64,000 nucleotides of DNA from an uncultured Planktomarina sp. (GTDB lineage Bacteria; Pseudomonadota; Alphaproteobacteria; Rhodobacterales; Rhodobacteraceae), in NCBI GenBank assembly GCA_905182535.1, contig CAJJBZ010000008.1:1-64000 (forward strand), in the 5' to 3' direction. The first letter of the stretch is position 1. Each line of letters starts with the position of its first letter. The translations under genes and the position numbers were made by a program. The notes beneath the pieces were generated by a model. It was not told where the DNA came from. It did not search any database and saw only the letters and a list, made by a program, of their open reading frames with translations. Of this stretch, positions 62,685 through 64,000 are shown piece by piece.

Positions 62685-64000
62685 ATGGGATTTGAAGAAC
62701 CAAGACTGAATTTATCGCCTAAAGTGAGCGACGAAATCCGGAAGACTACCTGCTATATGTGTGCGTGCCGCTGTGGGATTGATGTGCATATGAAAGAGGG
62801 TAAGGTTGCCTATATTGAGGGTAACCGCGATCATCCTGTCAACAAGGGTGTCCTCTGCGCCAAAGGTGCTGCGGGCATTATGCAGGTGAACGCGCCTTCA
62901 CGCCTGCGCGCCCCGCTAAAACGTGTTGGCCCGCGTGGATCAGGTGAGTTTGAAGAGATCTCTTGGGATGAGGCGCTCCAATTGGCGCAGGATTGGTTGG
63001 AGCCAGTTCATAAAAAAAACCCAGAAAAATTGGCATTTTTCACAGGTCGTGACCAATCACAAAGCTTTACATCCTTCTGGGCGCAAGGTTTTGGCACCCC
63101 AAACTACGCTGCTCATGGCGGTTTTTGCTCAGTAAATATGGCGGCGGGTGGCATTTATACTATGGGGGGCGCATTTTGGGAGTTTGGCCAACCAGATTGG
63201 GACCGCACCAAATTGTTTATGCTGTTTGGTGTAGCTGAAGATCACGATAGCAATCCGATTAAAATGGGCTTGGGTAAGCTGAAGGAACGCGGCGCCAAGG
63301 TTATTGGCGTCAACCCAATCCGCACTGGCTATAACGCCATTGCTGATGAATGGGTTGGTATCACGCCTGGTACTGATGGCTTGTTTATCCTATCGATGGT
63401 GCATCTACTACTGAAGGCCGGTAGGATTGACCTTAATTATTTAGCGCAGCTTACCAATGCACCTGCCCTAGTAGACAGCACCGAGGGCCCAAATAAGGGC
63501 CTACTTTTACGCGGTGAAAACGAAAAATTGCTTGTGATTGATCGTAAAACTGGTCAGCCAGTTGCATTTGACACCAAAGGCATCGTCCCAGATTTGGCGG
63601 CTACCTACCAAGGTCACCGTACCGTATTCCAACATCTGGCAGAGCGCTATATGTCCGACGAATATGCGCCCGAGAATGTGGCGGAGCGGTGTGGTATTGC
63701 CGCAGAACGCATTCGCGCGATCGCAGCCGATTTAGCACGAGTGGCATTTGATGAATCTTTTGAGTTAGACCAACCTTGGACTGATTTTAGAGGCAATAAG
63801 CATGAGACAATGATCGGCCGTCCGGTCTCCTTTCATGCGATGCGAGGCGTTTCGGCGCATTCCAACGGCTTTCAGACCTGCCGCAGTTTGCACCTGTTAC
63901 AAATCATCCTTGGCACAGTTGAAGTGCCTGGCGGCTTTCGCTTCAAGCCTCCGTATCCAAAACCTGTATCAGCTCATCCAAAACCTCATTGCAAAGTAAC
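62685..64000 (+). CDS. soeA: Molybdopterin oxidoreductase, probable sulfite dehydrogenase SoeA (partial)
   Basis: The gene begins at the ATG at 62685 (AAGGGG upstream) and runs open to the window edge (438 codons). An N-terminal [4Fe-4S] site is clear: TTCYMCACRCGIDVH (C-x2-C-x3-C) and a fourth Cys in NKGVLCAKGAAG. FFTGRDQSQSFTSFW, GGFCSVNMAAGGIYTMGG and GVNPIRTGYNAIADEWVGI are features of the DMSO-reductase superfamily. No twin-arginine signal is present, so it is cytoplasmic, as described for SoeA. In roseobacters soeABC typically follows xsc-pta; it would oxidise the sulfite released by Xsc. SoeB and SoeC would lie beyond the edge. The specific name relies on this context. Confidence 0.8.
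   Translation, partial: MGFEEPRLNLSPKVSDEIRKTTCYMCACRCGIDVHMKEGKVAYIEGNRDHPVNKGVLCAKGAAGIMQVNAPSRLRAPLKRVGPRGSGEFEEISWDEALQLAQDWLEPVHKKNPEKLAFFTGRDQSQSFTSFWAQGFGTPNYAAHGGFCSVNMAAGGIYTMGGAFWEFGQPDWDRTKLFMLFGVAEDHDSNPIKMGLGKLKERGAKVIGVNPIRTGYNAIADEWVGITPGTDGLFILSMVHLLLKAGRIDLNYLAQLTNAPALVDSTEGPNKGLLLRGENEKLLVIDRKTGQPVAFDTKGIVPDLAATYQGHRTVFQHLAERYMSDEYAPENVAERCGIAAERIRAIAADLARVAFDESFELDQPWTDFRGNKHETMIGRPVSFHAMRGVSAHSNGFQTCRSLHLLQIILGTVEVPGGFRFKPPYPKPVSAHPKPHCKV

Noticed and set aside
1-64000. CRISPR arrays, tRNA or rRNA genes, insertion sequences, prophage genes
   Set aside because: Read through on both strands without finding regularly spaced repeats, tRNA cloverleaf patterns, transposase motifs or phage proteins; a covariance-model search would be needed to exclude small RNAs.

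Overview
The window looks like a chromosomal segment from a marine alphaproteobacterium of the Roseobacter group (Rhodobacterales). The evidence is the set of group-typical proteins: a DUF1523 protein, a DUF599 protein, a fused HyuAB hydantoinase, taurine:pyruvate aminotransferase with TauR, and the xsc-pta-soeA block. It is almost entirely catabolic. There are at least four transport systems or parts of them, and many dehydrogenases and hydrolases for small organic nitrogen, sulfur and sugar compounds. I saw no rRNA, tRNA, CRISPR array, insertion sequence or phage gene.

Layout. 0-1.6 kb: two frameshifted membrane-protein genes. 1.7-5.6 kb: glycolate oxidase glcDEF. 5.7-9.4 kb: a secreted trypsin-like protease, an Hsp20 remnant, succinate-semialdehyde dehydrogenase and a broken alpha/beta hydrolase. 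9.4-19.6 kb: an SDR, creatinase, a cytosine-deaminase-like enzyme, a PuuE-like amidohydrolase, a PotABCD-type ABC importer, a LysR regulator and a divergent BtpA-like/phosphoribosyltransferase pair. 19.7-21 kb: small membrane proteins and DUF1523. 21-25 kb: a twice-frameshifted aldehyde dehydrogenase, deoC and rpe. 25-31 kb: a fused ATP-dependent hydantoinase/5-oxoprolinase, a class-III transaminase and ureidoglycolate lyase. 30.7-44 kb: a galactoside operon under an IclR regulator. It holds an ABC importer, GH36 and GH42 galactosidases, a mutarotase and De Ley-Doudoroff enzymes, without a galactonate dehydratase. 44-48 kb: tauE/safE, tauR and tpa. 48-54.6 kb: an AT-rich segment with a dead fibronectin-III fragment, a ureohydrolase and a second PotABCD-type importer. 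54.7-59.1 kb: a FadB-like enzyme, a hydrolase and metY. 59.9-64 kb: xsc, pta and the start of a soeA-like molybdoenzyme gene.

The genes work together as scavenging routes. Taurine goes to sulfoacetaldehyde (Tpa), then to acetyl phosphate plus sulfite (Xsc) and acetyl-CoA (Pta); sulfite can be exported (TauE) or oxidised (SoeA). Three operator-like direct repeats with the same 23-bp phasing lie before tpa, tauR and xsc and tie the two halves of this regulon together across about 12 kb. Creatine, hydantoin-like and ureido compounds feed nitrogen metabolism. Galactosides are imported, hydrolysed and routed to KDPGal cleavage.

A second theme is gene decay. At least eight apparent one-base frameshifts in five genes, one internal deletion, one chaperone remnant and one surface-protein remnant are visible. 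They cluster in a few accessory genes, while the largest genes are intact. That favours real decay for several of them, but sequencing or assembly error cannot be excluded from one sequence.
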